A stretch of DNA of 64,000 bases, from positions 62,001-126,000 of the forward strand of contig NZ_JACNML010000009.1 of NCBI RefSeq assembly GCF_020005365.1, written 5' to 3'. This DNA comes from Kangiella shandongensis (lineage in GTDB: Bacteria > Pseudomonadota > Gammaproteobacteria > Enterobacterales > Kangiellaceae). The translations under genes were made by a program, and so were the position numbers. The notes under the pieces were generated by a model. The model was not told the DNA's origin. It saw nothing but the letters and a program-made list of their open reading frames with translations, and searched no databases. Positions 9,761 through 17,428 of the stretch are shown here, piece after piece. Positions within the stretch are counted from its first letter, which is position 1. Each line of letters opens with the position of its first letter.

Positions 9761-9828
9761 CCCTTGAAAGTTAGCCTTGATCAGTAATATTGACGATTGA
9801 GGCTAGTCCTATGGACCTAACTTTTGGG
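9761..9828. other. three-way-junction-like inverted-repeat structure
   Basis: Between two convergent genes, AAAGTTAG (9767-9774) pairs with CTAACTTT (9817-9824). Inside this, GCCTTGATC pairs mostly with GATTGAGGC, and GTCC pairs with GGAC around TAT. Outside it, CCC and GGG can extend the base stem. Folded, this is a closing stem with two internal hairpins. There is no T-run on either side. It could be a structured 3' UTR or a small RNA part, or chance. Confidence 0.35.
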
Positions 9829-9917
9829 CGGTTCTTGATCGTTAAAAAAATAAACATCAAAGTAGTTTTCGTAGATATTAACCGATGGCTCATGACCAGC
9901 CTTATAATTTGAAAACC

Positions 9918-10946
9918 CTATTCAACTTCCTCAACTACCAAAGCCATCCGCTGCCCAATAGGAACGTTATTATTAGGGAAAACGATGGCTTCTCCATCCT
10001 TCTCAACAATATAAGGCTCTTCTGGATCACTCAGTAACTCAAACCCCTTCTCAAAACTACTGAAATTGGCTAAATCATCGTCTACATTGAGGTGAGAATC
10101 ATCGCTGACACGCAACAACTCTTGCTTCACCTTGAAAACCTTCTGACCTTTTACTTTGTAGCGCGTACTGTGATCATAACTGTAACTGGATTCAACTAGC
10201 TGACGCAAAGCCTTCTCAGCATCAGCAAAGTCATCGCGGTTATTTTCACCAAAAGGTTTTACCTTACCCAACTCGACCGTAATACTATCAGCCTTAAAAT
10301 TATGGCTCGAATAATAAGAAAATACAGTACTCGGTTTATGGTAAAGCAGAATCGTATTGACGCCACAGTCCTGCATCAGGTTTAACACTGCTGGATTATG
10401 CTCACGGCTATCCAGGTAAGGATAAATAGCGAATTTTTGATATTTGGAAGCACGGATTGCTGTATGTAAATCGTAGTGAGCCCGGGTATCATTGGCGCAA
10501 CTTTGCGCGAAGAAATCATTCATGGCCTGTTCAAGACGCTTGGCTCGCTCAACTTCGCAAATCTCTTCTTTTTGTTCCCAGTATTTTTTCCACTCACCGT
10601 TAAACATTCGGTTAAGGTTAAAATCAAGAAACCGTTGCTCTTTAAGCATCGCCTGCGGATGGCCAATCAACACTAATAAATGACAGCGCAGATTCAGGCG
10701 CCCATTTAACAGATCGTAAACCATATCAGAAACTATCTCCATCGGAGCTGTTTCGTTACCATGGACACCCGCAGAAAGGGCTAAATACTGCTGTGACTCA
10801 TGCTTTGGTTTGAACTCGATAATACCAACATCGTGAAAAGTAACCACGAAGTCTTCTAGCGACATCGAAAAAGGCTGGTGCCCTTCTAAATGCTCGCGAA
10901 CAAAATCTAATAAATTAAAAGTCTTACAAAACTCACTCGTATTCAT
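9918..10946 (-). CDS. astE: succinylglutamate desuccinylase
   Basis: Zinc carboxypeptidase-like enzyme that hydrolyses N-succinyl-glutamate to succinate and glutamate, the last step of the arginine succinyltransferase pathway. Zinc ligands are seen in SAGVHGNETAPME (His, Glu, near 69-72) with a later His in HYDLHTAIR, and the RFLDFNLNRMF segment is typical. At 342 residues it is slightly longer than the usual 320-330. No astA, astB or astD is in the window. It follows the M23 peptidase by only 5 nt, so it is in an operon with envelope genes rather than with its pathway. Confidence 0.85.
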   Translation of the reverse strand: MNTSEFCKTFNLLDFVREHLEGHQPFSMSLEDFVVTFHDVGIIEFKPKHESQQYLALSAGVHGNETAPMEIVSDMVYDLLNGRLNLRCHLLVLIGHPQAMLKEQRFLDFNLNRMFNGEWKKYWEQKEEICEVERAKRLEQAMNDFFAQSCANDTRAHYDLHTAIRASKYQKFAIYPYLDSREHNPAVLNLMQDCGVNTILLYHKPSTVFSYYSSHNFKADSITVELGKVKPFGENNRDDFADAEKALRQLVESSYSYDHSTRYKVKGQKVFKVKQELLRVSDDSHLNVDDDLANFSSFEKGFELLSDPEEPYIVEKDGEAIVFPNNNVPIGQRMALVVEEVE

Positions 10947-10951
10947 ATCAA

Positions 10952-11782
10952 TTATTTTTCTTCTTTGAATGGGGGAACTAATAACTGTGGGTCAAGGCGC
11001 GAACTGTACCAGTTGATTCGCCAGTCTAAATGCGGTCCGGTTGCACGACCAGTTTCTCCAATCGTAGCAATCTTATCGCCCTGCTTAACTTTTTGACCTT
11101 CTTCTACATCGATCGAGTTTAGGTGTATAAAAGTTGAAGATACGCCATAGCCATGGTCTATGATTAAGGTGCCACCTGAGTAAAACATATCGTCATAAGC
11201 CAAGCGAACGATGCCATCAGCTGGCGCGACGACGGCTGTACCCGTTGGCGCAGCCACATCAACGCCATAATGCGGGCGTTTCGGCTTACCATTCAATACT
11301 CGTTGACTACCATAAAAACCACTCAAGCGTCCTTTCGCTGGCCAGATAAAGTTCTGCATAAAGAACTCGTCCTTACTGCTGTTACTACGAGCTTTAGCAA
11401 CAAGAGCGCCCTCACGGCGAATTCGCTTCTTTATTTCCGGCTTCTGCGGACTAACCTTAGAAGGAGGTAACCCATCAATCCGCTCAATGTTATAGTCACG
11501 CTTACGAATGAATAACTTTTGTATTTCTTTTTGCTTGCCCTTTGCCACAGTTAACCTAGCTGTTTCCGGCATATCTCGGTGGAAACCAAAAACGAAATAA
11601 CCCTCTGGCGTTAACTCTAATGGCTTATCCTCAAAAGTTACTTCAGAACCCTTAACCGCTTGCCCTACAACTAAACCACCTTGAGCAAAGTCGCCTTTAA
11701 GCGATAGCAGTAATGGCTCTTTTGCTTGGGCTAATTGCGTTACAATTGCCAAAACCAGTATGAATAAAAACTTTCTAGTCAT
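10952..11782 (-). CDS. secreted M23-family metallopeptidase
   Basis: A 276-residue exported protein with a signal peptide cleaved near AQA-K (residue 20). An N-terminal beta domain of about 120 residues precedes a LytM/peptidase M23 domain. Metal-binding elements are visible as PHYGVDVAAPTGTAV near 188 and FIHLNSIDVEEGQKV with HLDWRIN near 255, giving the H-x3-D and H-x-H pattern of active members. It would cut peptidoglycan cross-links or act as an activator of amidases in the periplasm. It lies 20 nt after rmuC and 5 nt before astE on the same strand. Confidence 0.87.
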   Translation of the reverse strand: MTRKFLFILVLAIVTQLAQAKEPLLLSLKGDFAQGGLVVGQAVKGSEVTFEDKPLELTPEGYFVFGFHRDMPETARLTVAKGKQKEIQKLFIRKRDYNIERIDGLPPSKVSPQKPEIKKRIRREGALVAKARSNSSKDEFFMQNFIWPAKGRLSGFYGSQRVLNGKPKRPHYGVDVAAPTGTAVVAPADGIVRLAYDDMFYSGGTLIIDHGYGVSSTFIHLNSIDVEEGQKVKQGDKIATIGETGRATGPHLDWRINWYSSRLDPQLLVPPFKEEK

Positions 11783-11802
11783 TAATGCTCAACTCCATTC
11801 AT

Positions 11803-13284
11803 TTAAGACTGATGGCTAATCCCAATAGGATCATCGCTATCGTCATCATCTTTTAATTCAACTTGCTCAATTTTATCAAAACGATTCGTAATTTTATCTG
11901 CCGTAGTATTAATATCTTTGACCCCTTTAGTTAAACGATCGATATGAGTATTCAATTTACCCCACCGGTCTTTAAAGCGGCCGAACTCAACGGATAACTT
12001 ACCCAGATGTTCTTGAATAATATGCACCTGCTTACGAGTCGCTTCGTCTTTTAATACGGCGCTGGCAGTCGTCAATAACGCCATCATAGTGGTAGGCGAT
12101 ACCATCCAGACCTTATTCTGCTGAGCGAATTCTACCAATTCCGGGTGGTGCGCATGAATCTCTGCAAATACTGCTTCAGCGGGAATGAACATTACCGCAC
12201 CGGTAGCCGTTTCACCATCAATAATGTATTTGCTGGCAATATCTTTAACATGCTTCTTAATATCCTGCACAAAAGCTCGATGCGAAGCTTCTCTTTCGGG
12301 TTTAGACAACTCCACATCAACCATCTTCTGATAGTTTTCCAGTGGGAATTTCGCATCAACACCAATCACGCCAGTCGGCTCAGGTAAGAATAATGCACAA
12401 TCAACGATCTTGTCGTTACCAAACGTATATTGGAATTTGTAATGACTGGTCGGCATCACATTGGAAACCAAAGATTCCAACTGAACTTCGCCAAAAGCAC
12501 CACGCGAACGTTTGTCCGATAATATTTCCTGTAGACTGACAACGTTACTGGATAGTTCCGTGATTTTCTTCTGAGCATCATCTATAAGCGCTAGACGTTT
12601 TAGAACGTCCTGGAACGTTTTGGTGGTTTTTTCGAAACCATCTGCCAAACGCTTTTCAACCTGACCACTGATTTCTTTTAAACGCTCATCAGTCGACTGA
12701 GTCAAACCTTTCATGTTCTTTTCAAAATTCTCGCCATGAGTCTTGAGGTTTAGGGTGAGTTCTTCTCGCACATCTTTAATGCCACGTCTGAATTGCTCAT
12801 GGAGCTGAGCCTGAGACTCTTTTTGATTAAGCTCAATTTGTTCTTTTAGTTTTAAAATATCTTTCTGCAGGCTATCTTTAAATCCAGCTAATTCCTTTTG
12901 CTGAGTCACCGTATTGTTGTTTACTTTTTCGCCAAGCGCATTGCTCAGCTCGTTAAAACCTTTCTGCAGTTGGCTCTGGAAAGACTGAAATGACTCACCG
13001 AGTTTAACTTGGTTACCCGCAAGTTTTTCCACCAGATTCTCAGAAGCTCTCTGATGCTGCTCAGACATTCGGTCCCGATCAGACTTTGCATAGTCAAAAG
13101 CTACAGTCTGCTTTTGCTCTAGCGCCCTAATCGCCTCAATAGCACCACTTTCCGACTGTTCTAATTGTTTAAGTGCTTTGCCCTGCTTTATTATGATAAA
13201 GAGCAACGCCAATGTTATTAAAACAATAACACCAAGTATGATAGCAAGCGGTAGGTTTTGGCTAAAGAATGTGCTGAAATCCAT
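11803..13284 (-). CDS. rmuC: RmuC-family DNA recombination protein
   Basis: A 493-residue protein with an N-terminal membrane helix (about 14-31), a long coiled coil (about 40-265) and a C-terminal nuclease-like RmuC domain (about 265-440). The domain shows SRGAFGEVQLESLV, VDAKFPLENYQ and FIPAEAVFAEIHAHHPEL, matching the PD-(D/E)xK-like core. RmuC limits inversion between short inverted repeats in E. coli; the mechanism is not settled. The C-terminus is acidic (KDDDDSDD). It heads a three-gene unit with the M23 peptidase and astE. Confidence 0.92.
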   Translation of the reverse strand: MDFSTFFSQNLPLAIILGVIVLITLALLFIIIKQGKALKQLEQSESGAIEAIRALEQKQTVAFDYAKSDRDRMSEQHQRASENLVEKLAGNQVKLGESFQSFQSQLQKGFNELSNALGEKVNNNTVTQQKELAGFKDSLQKDILKLKEQIELNQKESQAQLHEQFRRGIKDVREELTLNLKTHGENFEKNMKGLTQSTDERLKEISGQVEKRLADGFEKTTKTFQDVLKRLALIDDAQKKITELSSNVVSLQEILSDKRSRGAFGEVQLESLVSNVMPTSHYKFQYTFGNDKIVDCALFLPEPTGVIGVDAKFPLENYQKMVDVELSKPEREASHRAFVQDIKKHVKDIASKYIIDGETATGAVMFIPAEAVFAEIHAHHPELVEFAQQNKVWMVSPTTMMALLTTASAVLKDEATRKQVHIIQEHLGKLSVEFGRFKDRWGKLNTHIDRLTKGVKDINTTADKITNRFDKIEQVELKDDDDSDDPIGISHQS

Positions 13285-13507
13285 TAAATTTATCGTTTGA
13301 AATGAAGTTGGTCTAGTGTAACAAAACTTGTAATAAAAGGTAGTGGCTAGATTTCATTTTGAGTATACAAAATATCGGTATACCGTATCCCGGCATCAAT
13401 AGACACGGCCAAAGTACCCATATAACACTTCAATCAAACCTTAATTGACTACAACGCTGACCAGTCGTAGTCTGACACCTACTCCCACATCCCATTAGGA
13501 AGTAAAA

Positions 13508-14554
13508 ATGAAAACAGCAGCATACGCAGCTCAATCTGCAGAATCCGAACTGAGCCCACTCAGCATAGAAAGACGCCAGGTTGGTGAAAGCGATGTGCAC
13601 ATTGATATTGAATATTGTGGTGTTTGCCATAGTGATATTCATACCGCACACAATGACTGGGGCGGAACCGTCTATCCGGTAGTGCCAGGCCATGAAATTA
13701 TTGGTCGAGTGAAGTCGGCAGGAAACAAAGTTAGCCGGTTTAAAGAAGGTGACCTGGTCGGCGTAGGTTGTATGGTCGACTCATGCCAGAGCTGTAGCGC
13801 TTGCCACGATGACTTAGAACAGTACTGTGAAAATGGGGCGACTATGACTTATGGTAGCGAAGATCCTATTCTTGGCGGCCCAACACATGGCGGATACTCT
13901 GACCAAATCGTAGTCGATGAGAAGTTTGTGCTGAGTGTCTCTGAAAAACTTGATACGAAAGCGGTAGCTCCCCTGCTTTGTGCAGGTATCACCACCTACT
14001 CTCCTCTGCGTCAGTGGAACGTATCTAAAGGCGATAAGGTTGGTGTTGTAGGGCTTGGTGGCCTTGGTCACATGGGTGTTAAATTGGCCAAAGCTATGGG
14101 AGCTGAAGTTGTTATGATTACAACCTCTCCGGAAAAAGGTGCCGATGCAAAGCGCCTTGGTGCCAGCGAAGTTCTTGTATCGAAAGATAAAGACGCCATG
14201 AAGCAGCATACAGGCAGCTTCGATTTTATTTTAAACACTGTGCCAGTATCGCATGACTTAAACCCGTACGTTAGTTTACTGAAACGCGATGCCACTATGG
14301 TGCTTGTTGGTGCATTGAATCCTTTACCTGATGTGCATGGCGCTGGCTTAATACTCGGCCGTAAGCGTATCGCAGGGTCGCTGATTGGCGGCATTGCAGA
14401 AACTCAGGAAATGCTCGACTTCTGTGCGGAGCATGACATTGTGTCCGACGTTGAGATGATCAATATGCAGGACATCAACTCTGCATACAAACGAGTTATG
14501 GACTCTGATGTAAAATACCGGTTTGTTATTGATATGAAGTCACTAAAACCTTAA
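13508..14554 (+). CDS. zinc-dependent NAD(P) alcohol dehydrogenase, YahK/CAD type
   Basis: A 348-residue medium-chain dehydrogenase/reductase. Catalytic zinc ligands are in YCGVCHSDIHTAHNDWG and VPGHEIIG; structural zinc is bound by the four cysteines of CMVDSCQSCSACHDDLEQYC. The Rossmann motif GLGGLGHMGVKLAKAMG is near 180. TTSPEKGADAKRLGA after strand beta-2 lacks an Asp acceptor and suggests NADP(H) preference. The family reduces a broad range of aldehydes. A gttattAGGAAG-like ribosome site precedes the ATG, and a plausible promoter TTGACT-17-TAGTCT lies in the 13.43-13.48 kb region. Confidence 0.92.
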   Translation: MKTAAYAAQSAESELSPLSIERRQVGESDVHIDIEYCGVCHSDIHTAHNDWGGTVYPVVPGHEIIGRVKSAGNKVSRFKEGDLVGVGCMVDSCQSCSACHDDLEQYCENGATMTYGSEDPILGGPTHGGYSDQIVVDEKFVLSVSEKLDTKAVAPLLCAGITTYSPLRQWNVSKGDKVGVVGLGGLGHMGVKLAKAMGAEVVMITTSPEKGADAKRLGASEVLVSKDKDAMKQHTGSFDFILNTVPVSHDLNPYVSLLKRDATMVLVGALNPLPDVHGAGLILGRKRIAGSLIGGIAETQEMLDFCAEHDIVSDVEMINMQDINSAYKRVMDSDVKYRFVIDMKSLKP

Positions 14555-14596
14555 AACCTGTTTCAACTAGCTATAACGCTTTTAAAGCATCAACTC

Positions 14597-14630
14597 AGAG
14601 AAAGCTCGATTGTTATCGGGCTTTCTTCTT
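14597..14630 (+). terminator. terminator of the alcohol dehydrogenase gene
   Basis: GAAAGCTCGAT, loop TGTT, ATCGGGCTTTC, then TTCTT on the plus strand. The stem overlaps the last codons of the convergent gene ending at 14613. Confidence 0.65.
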
Positions 14631-15089
14631 GAAGTGATAAGAATTTTTATATTCTGAATAAGCTTTGCCAACCGCTGTCCTTAGCTTTTTCAGTGGCAAA
14701 TACTCTACGCGATACTTAGTTTGATATCTTTTTTCTTTGACGACATCATTAGCTCGAGGGGTGGCAATTAATAAACCGTCATACTCGTCCCAAATTAAAT
14801 AAATTCTTTCGGAAGACTCACCCAACGATTCATAAACCATAGTTTCTGTTTTTGTTTCTTTATCTTTTATTAAAACAACATTTTTTAAATGCTCTGTATC
14901 ATTGCACCGCTTAAGTAAGTAACTAGCTTTTAATGTCAATTGATCATTATAAACCACAGTCATAGGAACCGACTGACAAGTGACGTAATTCGTAGGCTTG
15001 ATATAACCATTATCTTTTAACTTATAATAAACTACACCCAAACAAATAATGATTATTATGAGCAGCAGTGGCTTCAAGAGCTTTTTCAT
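14613..15089 (-). CDS. orphan membrane-anchored protein
   Basis: A 158-residue protein I do not recognise. An N-terminal hydrophobic segment (about 5-24, LLKPLLLIIIIICLGVVYY) would anchor it or act as an uncleaved signal, leaving about 130 residues in the periplasm. The rest is Lys- and Tyr-rich with two cysteines (about 39 and 63), possibly disulfide-bonded, and a basic C-terminal tail (FKKKAR). It is monocistronic, convergent with the dehydrogenase gene. Composition is more A+T-rich than its neighbours. Confidence 0.6.
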   Translation of the reverse strand: MKKLLKPLLLIIIIICLGVVYYKLKDNGYIKPTNYVTCQSVPMTVVYNDQLTLKASYLLKRCNDTEHLKNVVLIKDKETKTETMVYESLGESSERIYLIWDEYDGLLIATPRANDVVKEKRYQTKYRVEYLPLKKLRTAVGKAYSEYKNSYHFKKKAR

Positions 15090-15210
15090 AAGTTATAGTT
15101 AATTATTCCTTTAATTTGAATATTAGGGGATAAGACTCTTAAAGTCCAAAGTTCTAAAACTGAGTCAGCCTGTATGGATTGCTCAAAATTTCTAGGATTA
15201 AAGAAATATT

Positions 15211-15239
15211 AGGCAATAAAAAACCCCGCCGTAGCGAGG
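15211..15239 (-). repeat. second copy of tRNA terminator unit
   Basis: This 29-nt unit, with core CCCCGCCGTAGCGAGG and a T-run on the minus strand, is identical to 15441-15469. The flank toward the tRNA reads GGCCATTATTGAAAG on the minus strand, close to GCGCCATTATTTGAAA after the real tRNA. It therefore seems to carry a remnant of the tRNA 3' end including CCA. Confidence 0.75.
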
Positions 15240-15440
15240 CTTTCAATAATGGCCGTGTGTAACCGCCATGGATGGCGGGAAATCCAGAATTACAGGAGCA
15301 CATTCTGGTGAAGGATGACTACGTCGCTCCGCTCCTTGCCCTGCGGGTCATCGGAACATTCTTAACAGAATAACCCGATGTTGTCTCGCAGCAAAGCTGC
15401 TCGGCTCGAACTCCTTCGGAGGTTTTCATCCATTTACCAC

Positions 15441-15469
15441 AGGCAATAAAAAACCCCGCCGTAGCGAGG
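15441..15469 (-). terminator. terminator of tRNA-Arg(ACG)
   Basis: On the minus strand CCTCGC-TACG-GCGGGG forms a short G+C-rich stem followed by six T. It lies about 10 nt after the tRNA 3' end and is the likely transcription stop of the csrA/tRNA region. Confidence 0.75.
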
Positions 15470-15479
15470 TTTCAAATAA

Positions 15480-15556
15480 TGGCGCGCGTGGAAGGATTCG
15501 AACCTCCGACCGCCTGGTTCGTAGCCAGGTACTCTATCCAGCTGAGCTACACGCGC
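15480..15556 (-). tRNA. tRNA-Arg (anticodon ACG)
   Basis: A 77-nt cloverleaf with acceptor arms GCGCGTG/CACGCGC, discriminator G and an encoded CCA. The anticodon arm is CCTGG-CTACGAA-CCAGG, giving ACG (inosine-modified in vivo, reading CGU/CGC/CGA). The T-loop is GGTTCGAATCC. The csrA-serV-argV order known from E. coli is preserved. Confidence 0.97.
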
Positions 15557-15729
15557 TTCGTTTTGTGGGGCGTATTATGCCACCCGATTTTTAGAAGTCA
15601 ATTAACTTTTTAATTTATTTTTTAAAAAGTTTTTGCTTCTTTAAGAAACCAAAAATCGCTTAGAAATCAAACGCTTTTCATCTCTTCGCCCTTATTCATC
15701 AATTCGCATTATACACGATTTTTGAATAA

Positions 15730-15820
15730 TGGCGGTGAGGGAGGGATTCGAACCCTCGATACCGGATTAGGGTATACTCCCTTAGCAGGGGAGCGCCTTC
15801 AGCCACTCGGCCACCTCACC
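15730..15820 (-). tRNA. tRNA-Ser (anticodon GCT)
   Basis: A 91-nt class II tRNA with a long variable arm. Acceptor arms are GGTGAGG/CCTCACC, with discriminator G and encoded CCA. The anticodon arm CTCCC-CTGCTAA-GGGAG gives GCT, which reads AGC and AGU. It lies between csrA and tRNA-Arg(ACG), as serV does in E. coli. Confidence 0.97.
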
Positions 15821-15882
15821 GTTGACGCGGACGGAATGTTACCTTATTCAGGATAAAATGCAACACTCCAGTCCAACTTTTT

Positions 15883-16110
15883 TTAATAATTATAATCGTC
15901 GTCAGAATTATTACCTGGTTGATTACCTTGGTAATTCTCCATTTGCTTTTCATGTTGAATACGCAAATAAATTTCTTCACGGTGAACAGCAACCTCTTTC
16001 GGCGCATTAATACCAATACGCACCTGATTACCTTTAACACCCAATACCGTCACAGTGATTTCATCACCGATCATTAGCGTTTCACCAACGCGTCTTGTTA
16101 AAATTAACAT
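15883..16110 (-). CDS. csrA: carbon storage regulator CsrA, copy 1
   Basis: A 75-residue RNA-binding homodimer that recognises GGA in hairpin loops and controls translation and mRNA stability. The start at 16110 gives the invariant [16 protein letters not shown]; the in-frame extension upstream (to 16164) has no support. The conserved core [25 protein letters not shown] includes the RNA-contact Arg44 region. The C-terminal tail is Asn/Asp-rich and differs from copy 2. The GAGGAG ribosome site is embedded in three GGA motifs within 20 nt, which suggests self-repression. It is nearest to the tRNA genes. Confidence 0.95.
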   Translation of the reverse strand: MLILTRRVGETLMIGDEITVTVLGVKGNQVRIGINAPKEVAVHREEIYLRIQHEKQMENYQGNQPGNNSDDDYNY

Positions 16111-16360
16111 TCCAATCTCCTCATTCCTAGAGAGTTTCCCAGCCAAATCCCAGCTGCTCTCCACTATCTACAAAATAAAACTACTGTAAAGAAAGCCGAC
16201 ACTCACGTCGGAAGTCGCGAATTCTATCAATAAATTGATTCCAACACTAGGGTTTTGTGGCTTCAATCACAAAAATACTTTCTGTTACAAGCGCAGCGTG
16301 GCCCAGTTCAAAAGAATATAAATTCCAAGATTTCTGTTTATAAACAAGTGCCGTTATTTT

Positions 16361-17014
16361 TTATGGCTTGAAATTCAATAAAAGCAAAGGCTTGGGCTCG
16401 TACGACAACTGGTAGGTTCCCACCGTTAGGCTTAAAACACCACTTTTCGGTCGTGGTTGCAATATTCCATTAAACTTGAGTTTATCGTTATCCTGAGCTT
16501 TTGGAATATATACCCAACTGTTTCCCTCAGTATGGATATCTATTCCCCTGGCTGGCTCTATCAAGCAGATAAGGAGCTTCTTATAACTCAACAAGGTGGT
16601 GCCCGCCTGGCACACGTCCTGTGCTTCAGACAACTCTAGACTTTTATCCTGTGCTTCTAAAACCAGGTATACCAGCTCTGAGTCTGCGGCATTACGAAAC
16701 CCCTTAGACTCTATATTTGTTAACCAAAATGCCTTCTGCGCCGGCATTTTCATCAGCTCCTGATTTCCTTCGAGTCGCTGAATCACTATGGGAGTGAGTG
16801 GAATAATTGCTCTCGGCCCGGTTTGATGGTCAGGCAGTTTAGACCCGGATGGCATAGTAATTGAAAATAAACGCCAGTAATTATTCTCGGCATGTACTTT
16901 CAAATAGTTTGCAGCAGCTTCATCAATCGTTGGTAAAGGCGTTTTGTCAGACCCAGCGGCAGTAAAAACTGCTGGGATAAGCAGCAGAAAAAGTGCCAGA
17001 CGTTTTATATCCAT
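16361..17014 (-). CDS. exported orphan protein between the csrA copies
   Basis: A 217-residue protein I do not recognise. The signal peptide (KRLALFLLLIPAVFTAAG, cleavage near residue 20-22) points to the periplasm. The mature part has two cysteines near 139 and 149 (DVCQAGTTLLSYKKLLICL) that could pair, and ends in beta-rich sequence. No domain signature is visible. It sits exactly between two near-identical csrA genes on the same strand, and may have been carried along by, or inserted with, the csrA duplication. Confidence 0.6.
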   Translation of the reverse strand: MDIKRLALFLLLIPAVFTAAGSDKTPLPTIDEAAANYLKVHAENNYWRLFSITMPSGSKLPDHQTGPRAIIPLTPIVIQRLEGNQELMKMPAQKAFWLTNIESKGFRNAADSELVYLVLEAQDKSLELSEAQDVCQAGTTLLSYKKLLICLIEPARGIDIHTEGNSWVYIPKAQDNDKLKFNGILQPRPKSGVLSLTVGTYQLSYEPKPLLLLNFKP

Positions 17015-17066
17015 GTACTAACTCCATTCTAATAACCCGACGTTTAGTTATGCCCAACAAGCAGCT

Positions 17067-17086
17067 TACCAGGGGCGCCCCTGGTA
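17067..17086. repeat. 20-bp perfect palindrome after csrA copy 2
   Basis: The sequence TACCAGGGGC followed by GCCCCTGGTA is a perfect palindrome with no loop. It lies between the end of csrA copy 2 and the start of the exported orphan gene. It is not followed by a T-run. It may be an operator for the orphan gene or a weak terminator-like hairpin. Confidence 0.7.
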
Positions 17087-17122
17087 TGAAACGAACAAAG
17101 CGAGCTAAAGCTCCCTTGTATT

Positions 17123-17335
17123 CTAGTAATTCCCGCTATTATCGTCGTCTGACTGGTAAGCTTGCGCCTGCTTCTCATGTTGGATACGCAAGTATATTTC
17201 TTCACGGTGAACTGCAACCTCTTTTGGTGCGTTAATACCAATCCGCACCTGATTACCCTTAACACCTAAAACGGTCACCGTGATTTCATCACCAATCATC
17301 AGAGTCTCACCGACACGACGGGTTAAAATTAACAT
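17123..17335 (-). CDS. csrA: carbon storage regulator CsrA, copy 2
   Basis: A 70-residue CsrA that matches copy 1 from Met1 to about residue 55 with no visible substitution and then diverges ([15 protein letters not shown]). The ribosome region (AGGAATGAGGAGATTAGGATG pattern, about 21 nt with three GGA motifs) is also shared, so the duplication covered the leader. This copy directly follows alaS, the position csrA holds in E. coli, so it may be the ancestral one. Either copy could be the housekeeping regulator. Confidence 0.95.
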   Translation of the reverse strand: MLILTRRVGETLMIGDEITVTVLGVKGNQVRIGINAPKEVAVHREEIYLRIQHEKQAQAYQSDDDNSGNY

Positions 17336-17428
17336 CCTAATCTCCTCATTCCTATGTTATTGAAGACTTACAATCATTGCGCACCTTCAACTATCTACAA
17401 ATCAAATATACTCAATTACAGCTTAATA

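Larger units (their letters stand above)
15090..15479. other. non-coding region with duplicated terminator units
   Basis: No gene is visible. The stretch lies downstream of tRNA-Arg(ACG) on the minus strand. It holds two near-identical 29-nt terminator units (see repeats), and between them about 200 nt with short hairpins such as CTCCGAAGGAG and GCAGCTTTGCTGC. The layout suggests a stable processed RNA or a decayed tRNA copy. Confidence 0.6.
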
